From: DASSWB01 sp035705495
Lineage (GTDB): Bacteria > Bacteroidota > Bacteroidia > Flavobacteriales > Flavobacteriaceae
Length of the DNA stretch: 20,307 nucleotides
NCBI GenBank assembly: GCA_035705495.1
Contig: DASSWB010000050.1
Coordinates: 1-20,307, forward strand
Direction of reading: 5' to 3'
The position numbers and the translations under genes were made by a program. Each line of letters opens with the position of its first letter. Position 1 is the first letter of the stretch. Below are positions 1 through 6,534 of this stretch, in pieces. The notes under the pieces are model-generated. The model was not told the origin of the DNA. It searched no databases and saw only the letters and a program-made list of their open reading frames with translations.

Positions 1-756
1 GCGAATGAATATTTAAATCATTTTTTCAATTCGGAAAAAACCGGTTTTGGAGCCGACTTCACGCCGACTTTCAAAGTTTCCGTGGGTTCCAACTATTTTT
101 TTGAAATCGCAAAATTGCGTGCACTCCGAAAATTGTACGCCACAATTGCTTCGGAATATAATGTAAATACCAATTGTATCATACTCGCGCAGCCAACAAA
201 ACGCAACAAAACTTTATACGATTACAACGTCAATCTCTTGCGCACAACAACAGAATGTATGAGTGCGATATTGGGTGGCGCAGATGCAATTTGCAACATG
301 CCTTATGATGCTTTGTATCACAAAAACAATGAATTTGGAGACCGAATTGCACGAAACCAACTTCTGGTTTTAAAAAATGAAAGTTATTTCGAAAAAGGAG
401 AAAATCCGGCGGAAGGCGCTTATTACATCGAAACTTTGACCAATCAACTTGCAGAAAAGGCATTGGAAATTTTTAAAGAGTTGGAAAAATCGGGAGGATT
501 TCTTCAGCAGTTGATTGATGGAAACATTCAGAAAAAAATAAAGGAAAGCGCAGAAAAAGAACAAGATCAATTCGACCAAGGAGAGATTATTCTTGTCGGC
601 ACCAATAAATATCAAAATCCCGAAGACAGAATGAAGCAGGATTTGGAACTTTTTCCATTTCTAAAAAAGAATCCGCGCAAGACTTTGATTCAACCAATTT
701 TAGAAAAAAGGTTATCGGAAAAGCTTGAGCAGAAACGGTTGGAAAAAGAAAACTAA
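1..756 (+). CDS. mutA: Methylmalonyl-CoA mutase small subunit, 3' part
   Basis: The frame is open to the left edge, so the start lies outside the window; a GTG at 82 is an internal valine codon in a conserved stretch, not the start. The visible 251 residues align with the TIM-barrel half of the large subunit encoded at 1362-3416: GSNYFFEIAKLRALRKLY corresponds to its EIAKMRAARMLW region, DRIARNQ to SARIARNT, and IILVGTNKYQ to IIVGVNKYR. The substrate-site HTN of the large subunit is ICN here and DPWGGS is NPAEGA, which fits the non-catalytic partner of a heterodimeric mutase that converts (R)-methylmalonyl-CoA and succinyl-CoA. The protein stops soon after the barrel in a charged Lys/Glu-rich tail, so there is no cobalamin-binding-like C-terminal domain, as is common in Bacteroidetes small subunits and unlike the Propionibacterium one. 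A toxin-antitoxin pair sits between it and its partner gene. Confidence 0.9.
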   Translation, partial: ANEYLNHFFNSEKTGFGADFTPTFKVSVGSNYFFEIAKLRALRKLYATIASEYNVNTNCIILAQPTKRNKTLYDYNVNLLRTTTECMSAILGGADAICNMPYDALYHKNNEFGDRIARNQLLVLKNESYFEKGENPAEGAYYIETLTNQLAEKALEIFKELEKSGGFLQQLIDGNIQKKIKESAEKEQDQFDQGEIILVGTNKYQNPEDRMKQDLELFPFLKKNPRKTLIQPILEKRLSEKLEQKRLEKEN

Positions 757-771
757 CCACCGTTTTTTTGG

Positions 772-779
772 TATATTTG
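772..779 (+). promoter_or_regulatory. Candidate Bacteroidetes -7 box (TATATTTG) of the toxin-antitoxin pair
   Basis: TATATTTG matches the Bacteroidetes TAnnTTTG element exactly and lies 18 bases before the antitoxin ATG. I see no TTG-type -33 element at the usual spacing, so this is a motif match only. An AAAGGA stretch at 784-789 is placed like a Shine-Dalgarno sequence for the ATG at 798, which is not usual in this phylum. It would give the pair its own transcription independent of mutA. Confidence 0.45.
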
Positions 780-797
780 AATTAAAGGAAAGCTATT

Positions 798-1034
798 ATG
801 AAAACGATAAAACAAACCGTGAAAGTGAAGAACAAAAAAGTTTCCATTACACTACCGGACGATTTTAATGACCAAGAAGTTGAAGTTATCATTCTTTCCA
901 AAGAAGATGATTTTGTTTTGACAGACGAACAAAAAATGATTTTGGATGAACGTCTTAATGAACCAGATGAAAATTACATTCCTATGAAAGAATGTATTGA
1001 GGATTTGAGAAAAAAATATGGAATACGAAGTTGA
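798..1034 (+). CDS. Antitoxin-like protein of a type II toxin-antitoxin pair
   Basis: A 78-residue acidic protein. Residues 1-32 form a short beta-rich lead (VKNKKVSITLPDDF, then EVEVIIL), as in small Bacteroidetes antitoxins paired with RelE/ParE toxins; residues 40-78 (LTDEQKMILDERLNEP, then a helix ending in KKYG) are the kind of C-terminal segment that wraps a toxin. The role would be to neutralise the product of the next gene and perhaps repress the pair. There is no recognisable HTH of the Xre type, so DNA binding, if any, would be by the N-terminal strands. The gene overlaps the toxin gene by 17 bases, a typical translational coupling. The assignment rests on size, order, overlap and family resemblance; sub-family is uncertain. 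Confidence 0.75.
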   Translation: MKTIKQTVKVKNKKVSITLPDDFNDQEVEVIILSKEDDFVLTDEQKMILDERLNEPDENYIPMKECIEDLRKKYGIRS

Positions 1035-1311
1035 GATTTTATTATCGTCCAAAATCCAAATTGCAAAAGCACTCGATTATTATTCAAAAATAAATGAATT
1101 ACTGCCAGAAAAAATTTTGGAGCAATTGGATTTAGCATGTGACTATTTAGGAAAAAATCCTTATTTCCAAAAAAGGTATAAAAATGTTAGAAACATACCG
1201 ATAGAAATTTTTCCTTATATCCTCCTTTTCTCAGTTGATGAAGACAGAAAATTGGTCAAAGTTATTTCTTGTTTTCAAACTTTTCAAGATCCAAAAAAAT
1301 ACCCAAAATAA
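1018..1311 (+). CDS. RelE/ParE-family toxin
   Basis: A 97-residue protein with the pattern of the RelE/ParE superfamily: an N-terminal strand (YEVEILLSSKIQ), two helices (AKALDYYSKINELLPEKI, then LEQLDLACDYLGKNPY), and C-terminal strands with FQKRYKNVRNIPIEIFPYIL and a final VISCFQTFQDPKKY. The KNVR...FPY...F/VDE series is typical of the plasmid-stabilisation ParE-like group common in Flavobacteriia. Members act either as ribosome-dependent mRNA endonucleases (RelE) or gyrase poisons (ParE); the sequence alone does not decide which. The start at 1018 lies inside the antitoxin gene in another frame. The frame is intact, with no truncation, so the module looks functional. It sits between the genes for the two methylmalonyl-CoA mutase subunits, an unexpected place. 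Confidence 0.82.
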   Translation: MEYEVEILLSSKIQIAKALDYYSKINELLPEKILEQLDLACDYLGKNPYFQKRYKNVRNIPIEIFPYILLFSVDEDRKLVKVISCFQTFQDPKKYPK

Positions 1312-1361
1312 TTTATTGATAAAAAGAAGAACATTTGAGTGCGATTTAAAATATTTCCAGA

Positions 1362-3416
1362 ATGAGCAGAAAAAACCTTCAACATATTATAATCAAACAA
1401 GAAGAAACCGAGGAGAAAGAACAGTTTGCGCACGAAAATTTTGCAGCTGGAATTGTGCCTTTTTTACGCGGACCGTATAGTACAATGTACGTTAAACGTC
1501 CGTGGACAATCAGGCAATATGCAGGATTTTCAACTGCAGAAGAAAGTAATGCTTTTTACAGAAGAAATCTTGCCGGCGGACAAAAAGGCTTATCCGTTGC
1601 ATTTGATTTGGCCACACATCGCGGTTACGACAGTGATCACGAACGCGTGGTTGGCGACGTCGGAAAGGCTGGAGTGGCCATTGATTCGGTTGAGGACATG
1701 AAAATCCTTTTCGATCAGATTCCACTAGATAAAATGTCGGTTTCCATGACGATGAATGGAGCCGTTCTTCCCATTTTGGCATTTTATATTGTGGCTGCCG
1801 AAGAACAAGGCGTTAAACCCGAACAACTTTCAGGAACCATTCAAAACGATATTTTAAAGGAATTCATGGTGCGGAATACCTACATCTACCCGCCCACTCC
1901 GTCGATGAAAATTATATCGGATATTTTTGAATATTCTTCGAAGCACATGCCTAAATTCAACAGCATCAGTATCTCCGGATATCACATGCAAGAAGCCGGT
2001 GCAACCGCCGAAATAGAACTCGCTTATACGCTTGCTGACGGATTGGAATATATCAGAAAAGGACTGGATGCAGGAATGGATATTGACAGTTTCGCACCTC
2101 GACTTTCATTTTTCTGGGCAATTGGATTAGACCATTTTTCTGAAATTGCAAAGATGCGTGCTGCCAGAATGTTATGGGCGAAATTGGTAAAACAATTTAA
2201 TCCGAAGGATGAAAAATCATTGATGTTACGTACGCATTGTCAAACCAGTGGATGGAGTTTAACCGAACAAGATCCTTTTAACAACGTAGCAAGAACTGCA
2301 ATTGAAGCAGCCGCAGCAGCTTTTGGTGGAACCCAAAGTTTACACACGAACGCGCTTGACGAAGCCATTGCTTTACCAACCGATTTTTCTGCACGAATTG
2401 CGAGAAATACACAGCTTTATCTTCAGTTGGAAACAGGGATTACTAAAACCGTTGATCCTTGGGGAGGCAGTCATTTTGTAGAAGAACTGACGGAGAAAAT
2501 TGCTGAAAAAGCTTGGGACTTAATTGAGGAAGTTGAAGAACTTGGCGGCATGACAAAAGCCATAGAAGCGGGAATTCCGAAGTTGCGGATAGAAGAAGCA
2601 GCTGCAAGAAAACAAGCCCGAATTGATAGTGGAAAAGATATAATTGTTGGTGTAAACAAATACCGACTCCAAAAAGAAGATGAAATCGTTACTTTGGAAG
2701 TCGATAATCAAAATGTAAGGAACCAGCAGATTGCACGTCTTGAAAAAATCAAATCAGAAAGAAATCCCGAGCATGTGAAATTGGCGTTGAACAATTTAAC
2801 CGAAGCAGCACGCAAGGGAGAAGGAAATTTATTAGCTTTATCAATTGAAGCTGCGAGAGTCCGTGCGACTTTAGGCGAAATTAGTGATGCGCTGGAAGAA
2901 GTTTTTGGAAGATATAAAGCACAGATACAATCATTCAGCGGCGTTTATTCAAAGGAAATGGAAACCGATAATTCATTCAACAAAGCACGGGAACTTGCAA
3001 ATAGATTTGCAGAACAAGAAGGCCGGCGGCCGCGGATTATGGTCGCAAAAATGGGTCAGGACGGACACGATCGCGGTGCAAAAGTAGTTGCTACCGGCTA
3101 TGCCGATGTTGGTTTTGATGTTGATATTGGTCCGCTTTTTCAAACCCCAAAAGAAGCCGCAAAACAAGCCGTGGAAAACGACGTTCATATTTTGGGAATT
3201 TCATCTTTGGCGGCGGGGCATAAAACTTTGGTTCCGCAGGTGATAGAAGAACTAAAAAAGCTGGGGCGTGAAGATATTATGGTAATTGTTGGTGGCGTTA
3301 TTCCTTCCCAAGATTATCAGTTTTTATTTGATGCCGGAGCCGTTGCAGTATTCGGACCTGGAACAAAAATCAGTGAAGCTGCGATACAGTTGTTGGAGAT
3401 ATTGGTGGATGAGTAG
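1362..3416 (+). CDS. scpA: Methylmalonyl-CoA mutase large (catalytic) subunit
   Basis: Adenosylcobalamin-dependent enzyme that interconverts methylmalonyl-CoA and succinyl-CoA, the last step of propionyl-CoA use from odd-chain fats, valine and isoleucine. The 684 residues match the human enzyme over almost the full length: GPYSTMYVKRPWTIRQYAGF (residues 37-56), SISGYHMQEAGA with Y207 and H208 near the substrate, HCQTSGWSLTEQDP, GGTQSLHTN, and VDPWGGS in the barrel. The C-terminal cobalamin domain has the D-x-H-x-x-G motif at D567, H569 (lower axial cobalt ligand) and G572, followed by VIPSQDYQFLFDAGA and FGPGT. An in-frame stop lies 13 bases before the ATG at 1362, so no longer start is possible; only about 35 residues precede FLRGPY, roughly half the usual number, and the EGI...Y segment seen in other mutases is missing. 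Also called mutB. Confidence 0.96.
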   Translation: MSRKNLQHIIIKQEETEEKEQFAHENFAAGIVPFLRGPYSTMYVKRPWTIRQYAGFSTAEESNAFYRRNLAGGQKGLSVAFDLATHRGYDSDHERVVGDVGKAGVAIDSVEDMKILFDQIPLDKMSVSMTMNGAVLPILAFYIVAAEEQGVKPEQLSGTIQNDILKEFMVRNTYIYPPTPSMKIISDIFEYSSKHMPKFNSISISGYHMQEAGATAEIELAYTLADGLEYIRKGLDAGMDIDSFAPRLSFFWAIGLDHFSEIAKMRAARMLWAKLVKQFNPKDEKSLMLRTHCQTSGWSLTEQDPFNNVARTAIEAAAAAFGGTQSLHTNALDEAIALPTDFSARIARNTQLYLQLETGITKTVDPWGGSHFVEELTEKIAEKAWDLIEEVEELGGMTKAIEAGIPKLRIEEAAARKQARIDSGKDIIVGVNKYRLQKEDEIVTLEVDNQNVRNQQIARLEKIKSERNPEHVKLALNNLTEAARKGEGNLLALSIEAARVRATLGEISDALEEVFGRYKAQIQSFSGVYSKEMETDNSFNKARELANRFAEQEGRRPRIMVAKMGQDGHDRGAKVVATGYADVGFDVDIGPLFQTPKEAAKQAVENDVHILGISSLAAGHKTLVPQVIEELKKLGREDIMVIVGGVIPSQDYQFLFDAGAVAVFGPGTKISEAAIQLLEILVDE

Positions 3417-3433
3417 AAAAGAGGAATCTTTTC
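3416..3433 (+). terminator. Possible weak hairpin terminator after the mutase gene
   Basis: GAAAAGA (3416-3422) and TCTTTTC (3427-3433) form a 7-bp perfect stem with a GGAA loop, beginning at the last base of the mutase stop codon, with CGGTTTTC after it. The stem is AT-rich and the U tract short, so termination would be weak. Confidence 0.35.
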
Positions 3434-3457
3434 GGTTTTCCAAAATCCAAAAAATCG

Positions 3458-3465
3458 TATTTTAG
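3458..3465 (+). promoter_or_regulatory. Candidate -7 box (TATTTTAG) for the small gene at 3498
   Basis: TATTTTAG is one base off the Bacteroidetes TAnnTTTG element. The 11-base string GTATTTTAGTG that contains it (3457-3467) recurs at 3771-3781 before the next gene, which supports a shared regulatory role. No -33 element is clear. Confidence 0.35.
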
Positions 3466-3497
3466 TGAAAAACTTTTGTTGTAATTACCAAAAAATT

Positions 3498-3701
3498 ATG
3501 CAAATAAAATTCCAATCCAAAGAAGAAAGTAAAAGATCACAGAAAGAAGCGTTCTTAAAACTTTCGGGAGGTGAGCGTGTGTGGAGATTTTTTCAACTTT
3601 GTGCGGAAGTCAATCAATTTCCCACAAAACGTAAAAATGAAAAAACTGGAAATTTTGTAATAGATTTTTCTAAGATCTCGAAAAAACAAGGCGGGAAATA
3701 G
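3498..3701 (+). CDS. Small conserved-looking flavobacterial protein, function unknown
   Basis: A 67-residue basic protein, beginning MQIKFQSKEESKRSQKEAF and continuing with LKLSGGERVWRFFQL and a PTKRK segment before NFVIDF. From memory, small Flavobacteriia proteins with the same plan exist (IKF-SKEES, LS-GER-, NKFPTK, NFVI), but I know of no assigned function. The reading frame runs further left to a GTG at 3465; I prefer the ATG at 3498 because the GTG overlaps a promoter-like box and the conserved pattern starts at MQIKF. No signal peptide or membrane segment is visible. It could be a small cytoplasmic accessory protein. It lies between the mutase gene and the SDR gene on the same strand, with 81 and 147 bases on either side, so co-transcription is possible but not shown. 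Confidence 0.6.
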   Translation: MQIKFQSKEESKRSQKEAFLKLSGGERVWRFFQLCAEVNQFPTKRKNEKTGNFVIDFSKISKKQGGK

Positions 3702-3764
3702 CTTTCAGACTTTTTTGAAACCCTGCAAAATAAATTCCCGTTTCAATATTTTTAAAACTGAAAG
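3702..3764. repeat. Nested inverted repeat between two genes
   Basis: Two 7-bp inverted pairs are nested: CTTTCAG (3702-3708) with CTGAAAG (3758-3764), and inside them TTGAAAC (3715-3721) with GTTTCAA (3740-3746), leaving an 18-base loop. It begins directly after the stop codon at 3699-3701. It may act as a terminator or 3' stabilising structure, although no good U tract follows. The 147-base gap that holds it contains no gene. Confidence 0.4.
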
Positions 3765-3771
3765 AATAATG

Positions 3772-3779
3772 TATTTTAG
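3772..3779 (+). promoter_or_regulatory. Candidate -7 box (TATTTTAG) of the SDR gene
   Basis: Same GTATTTTAGTG string as at 3457-3467, one base off TAnnTTTG, placed 69 bases before the SDR start. That would leave a leader of about 60 bases. No -33 element is clear. Confidence 0.35.
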
Positions 3780-3848
3780 TGCGCTTTCATTTATGTTTAG
3801 ATAAATGATATTTTCACTCTTTAATTCTTTCACTTTTAATTTTAAAAA

Positions 3849-4727
3849 ATGGACCACACAAAAAAAATGCTTCGTGACGACGCTTTAGAAGGAAAAACCA
3901 TTGTAGTTACTGGCGGTGGAAGCGGTCTCGGTAAAGCGATGACAAAATATTTCTTGGAACTCGGTGCCCAAGTGGCTATTACTTCACGCGATCTTGAAAA
4001 ATTAAAAAATACAGCGAAAGAATTAGAAACGGAAACCGGGGGTACATGTTTGGCGGTACAATGTGATGTGAGGCATTACGATCAGGTTGAAAATATGATG
4101 AATGAAGTTCTTGGTAAATTTGGAAGTATTGATATTTTGTTGAACAATGCCGCCGGAAATTTCATTTCGCCTACCGAAAGATTAAGCTCGAATGCGTTTG
4201 ATACCATTATCGATATCGTTTTAAAAGGAAGCAAAAATTGCACGCTCGCTTTTGGAAAATATTGGATTGAAAAAGGCGAAAAAAATAAAACCGTCTTAAA
4301 TATTGTTACTACCTATGCTTGGACAGGTTCTGCTTATGTTGTGCCGAGCGCGACGGCAAAAGCCGGGGTCTTGGCAATGACGAGATCATTAGCCGTGGAA
4401 TGGGCAAAATACGGAATTCGGTTCAACGCAATTGCACCAGGTCCCTTCCCAACAAAAGGTGCTTGGGATAGATTGCTTCCGGGCGATTTAAAAGAAAAAT
4501 TCGACCTTGCCAAAAAAGTTCCTTTAAATCGTGTTGGTGATCACCAAGAATTGGCCAATTTAGCCGCTTATTTAGTTTCCGATTTTGCAGAATACTTAAA
4601 CGGAGAGGTTATTACCATTGACGGAGGTGAATGGCTAAAAGGAGCTGGTCAGTTCAATTTGCTTGAGCAGGTTCCAGAACAAATGTGGGACATGTTTGAA
4701 GCCATGATCAAAGCGAAAAAAAGCTAA
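3849..4727 (+). CDS. 2,4-dienoyl-CoA reductase-like short-chain dehydrogenase (DECR1 type)
   Basis: An NADP(H)-dependent SDR of 292 residues that would reduce 2,4-dienoyl-CoA intermediates in the beta-oxidation of unsaturated fatty acids. It has the Rossmann cofactor motif TGGGSGLG (residues 21-28). Resemblance to mammalian mitochondrial DECR1 is strong: QCDVR, NNAAGNFISPTERLS, VVPSATAKAGV, and GPFPTKGAWDRL. The four DECR1 active-site residues all have equivalents: N104 (in NNAAGNF), Y156 (in TTYAWTG), S167 and K171 (S-A-T-A-K). As in DECR1, the usual SDR YxxxK motif is replaced by SxxxK with the tyrosine further upstream, which separates it from ordinary FabG-type enzymes. It is unrelated to the flavin-containing FadH of E. 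coli. It follows the methylmalonyl-CoA mutase gene on the same strand, which agrees with a role in acyl-CoA breakdown. Substrate range is inferred. Confidence 0.85.
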   Translation: MDHTKKMLRDDALEGKTIVVTGGGSGLGKAMTKYFLELGAQVAITSRDLEKLKNTAKELETETGGTCLAVQCDVRHYDQVENMMNEVLGKFGSIDILLNNAAGNFISPTERLSSNAFDTIIDIVLKGSKNCTLAFGKYWIEKGEKNKTVLNIVTTYAWTGSAYVVPSATAKAGVLAMTRSLAVEWAKYGIRFNAIAPGPFPTKGAWDRLLPGDLKEKFDLAKKVPLNRVGDHQELANLAAYLVSDFAEYLNGEVITIDGGEWLKGAGQFNLLEQVPEQMWDMFEAMIKAKKS

Positions 4728-4832
4728 AACAGTTTTGTGCCTTGTTAAGATTCAGAAAGGATTCAGTTTAAATTCTCTGGTTTTAACAAAAAACTCTTTT
4801 TTAACGATATTTCGTAAACCTATAATTAATTG

Positions 4833-4840
4833 TATTTTTA
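4833..4840 (+). promoter_or_regulatory. Candidate -7 box (TATTTTTA) of the parA run
   Basis: TATTTTTA is one base off TAnnTTTG and lies 21 bases before the parA ATG. The 134-base gap after the SDR gene holds no gene and only a poor AT-rich hairpin, so a promoter is expected here. The match itself is weak. Confidence 0.3.
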
Positions 4841-4861
4841 CCTCCTAAATAAAATGTTTTA

Positions 4862-5629
4862 ATGGGTAAGATTATTGCCATTGCCAATCAGAAAGGAGGC
4901 GTAGGAAAAACTACAACTTCCGTAAATTTAGCTGCATCATTAGGAGTTCTTGAGAAAAAGGTTTTGCTCATTGATGCAGATCCACAGGCCAATGCCACCT
5001 CGGGATTAGGTATTGATGTGGAGTCTGTGGAATTCGGTACCTATCAGGTTCTCGAACATTCTATTAAAGCAGAAGAAGCCATTGTAAAAACAACTTCCCC
5101 AAATCTTGATATCATTCCGTCACACATAGATCTTGTCGCCATTGAAATTGAACTGGTTGATATGGAGCAACGCGAATATATGCTGCGGAAAGCGATTAGT
5201 CATTTACGAGACCAATATGATTATATTCTAATAGATTGCGCACCTTCTTTGGGACTGTTGACCTTAAATGCGTTATCCGCTTCAGATTCTGTTATCATAC
5301 CTATTCAATGTGAATATTTTGCTTTGGAAGGGTTGGGAAAATTATTGAATACGATTAAAAGTGTTCAAAAAATCCATAATGAAAAATTGGATATTGAAGG
5401 CTTACTTCTTACCATGTACGATGCTCGTTTACGTTTGTCAAACCAGGTTGTTGAAGAAGTGCAAAAACATTTTAACGAAATGGTTTTTGAAACAATCATA
5501 CAAAGAAATGTACGTTTAAGTGAAGCGCCCAGCTATGGTGAAAGTATCATTAATTATGATGCGGCAAGCAAAGGAGCAACCAATTATTTGAGTTTGGCGC
5601 ACGAAATAATCAACAAGACAGTAAATTAA
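4862..5629 (+). CDS. parA: Chromosome partitioning ATPase ParA (Soj)
   Basis: A deviant Walker-type ATPase that, with ParB and parS sites, drives separation of replicated origins; it binds the nucleoid as an ATP dimer. The 255 residues include the deviant Walker A motif KGGVGKT (residues 11-17, with the signature lysine K11), the A' segment DADPQANATSGLG (38-50) and Walker B with D125 in LIDCAPSLG. The C-terminal part carries VRLSEAPSYGES, typical of chromosomal Soj proteins rather than plasmid ParA types, and there is no N-terminal HTH. Length is usual for the family. The stop codon shares its last base with the parB start (TAATG), so the two are translationally coupled and probably made in fixed ratio. 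Confidence 0.96.
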   Translation: MGKIIAIANQKGGVGKTTTSVNLAASLGVLEKKVLLIDADPQANATSGLGIDVESVEFGTYQVLEHSIKAEEAIVKTTSPNLDIIPSHIDLVAIEIELVDMEQREYMLRKAISHLRDQYDYILIDCAPSLGLLTLNALSASDSVIIPIQCEYFALEGLGKLLNTIKSVQKIHNEKLDIEGLLLTMYDARLRLSNQVVEEVQKHFNEMVFETIIQRNVRLSEAPSYGESIINYDAASKGATNYLSLAHEIINKTVN

Positions 5630-6534
5630 TGGCGAAGGCAACGAAGAAACAAGCATTGGGACGCGGATTATCCGCATTATTGAAAGATCCACAAAACGAT
5701 ATACAAACTGCACAGGATAAAAATGCGGAAAAACTTGTGGGCAATATTGTTGAACTTGAACTTGACAGCATTGAAGTAAATCCATTTCAACCTCGTACCA
5801 GTTTTAACGAGGAATCTTTACGAGAACTGGCATCGTCAATACGTGAATTAGGTGTAATACAACCTATTACCGTTAGAAAAATGGATTTTAACCAGTACCA
5901 ACTTGTTTCAGGTGAACGTAGGTTCCGGGCCTCGAAATTGATCGGTTTGAAAACCATTCCTGCTTACATCCGGATCGCCAATGATCAGGAATCTTTGGAA
6001 ATGGCATTGGTTGAAAATATTCAACGTCAAGATCTGGATCCGATTGAAATTTCACTTTCTTACCAAAGATTGATTGATGAAATAAACCTTACCCAGGAAC
6101 AATTAAGTGATCGGGTTGGGAAAAATCGTTCAACGATTGCGAATTACCTCCGACTCCTAAAATTGGATCCCATTATTCAAACCGGAATGCGGGATGGATT
6201 TTTGTCGATGGGACACGGAAGAGCTTTGATTGCTGTTGAAGACCAGCAAATGCAATTGGAAATCTATGAAAAAATCCTCGCAAAATCACTTTCCGTTAGG
6301 GAGACGGAAAAATTGGTAAGGGAAATAATTCAAGAGGATAGCGCTACTGATAATTCGGCAGCAAAACCAAATATTGGCACTTCCTTCAAAAAAGGAGTGA
6401 AAGAATTTACGGAACTTTTAGGTTCTAAAGTCGATGTGAAAGTGACAAAAAAAGGAAATGGTAAATTGATTATTCCATTTTCTTCGGAAGAAGATTTTCT
6501 TAGAATTAAAAAATTGATTCAAGGTGAGGACTAA
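5629..6534 (+). CDS. parB: Chromosome partitioning protein ParB (Spo0J)
   Basis: A CTP-dependent DNA clamp that loads at parS sites near the origin and works with ParA. The 301 residues show a basic N-terminal ParA-interacting tail (KKQALGRGLSALL, 6-18), the ParB N-domain with NPFQPR (51-56) and the CTP-binding GERRFR box (95-100), the ENIQRQDL segment (129-136), a central helix-turn-helix around 154-177 (LTQEQLSDRVGKNRSTIANY), and a C-terminal dimerisation domain after a short variable linker. All key segments are present and length is normal. The gene starts on the last base of parA and its end overlaps the GTG start of the DUF5683 gene by 11 bases. A partial parS-like sequence lies about 2.5 kb downstream inside lepB. 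Confidence 0.96.
   Translation: MAKATKKQALGRGLSALLKDPQNDIQTAQDKNAEKLVGNIVELELDSIEVNPFQPRTSFNEESLRELASSIRELGVIQPITVRKMDFNQYQLVSGERRFRASKLIGLKTIPAYIRIANDQESLEMALVENIQRQDLDPIEISLSYQRLIDEINLTQEQLSDRVGKNRSTIANYLRLLKLDPIIQTGMRDGFLSMGHGRALIAVEDQQMQLEIYEKILAKSLSVRETEKLVREIIQEDSATDNSAAKPNIGTSFKKGVKEFTELLGSKVDVKVTKKGNGKLIIPFSSEEDFLRIKKLIQGED

Noticed and set aside
1312..1361. Cobalamin riboswitch or promoter before the mutase large-subunit gene
   Set aside because: The gap is only 50 bases, too short for a cobalamin riboswitch, and has no TAnnTTTG match.
4780..4805. AT-rich hairpin with T run after the reductase gene
   Set aside because: Stem of about 5 A/T-rich pairs (GTTTT/AAAAC); too weak to call a terminator.
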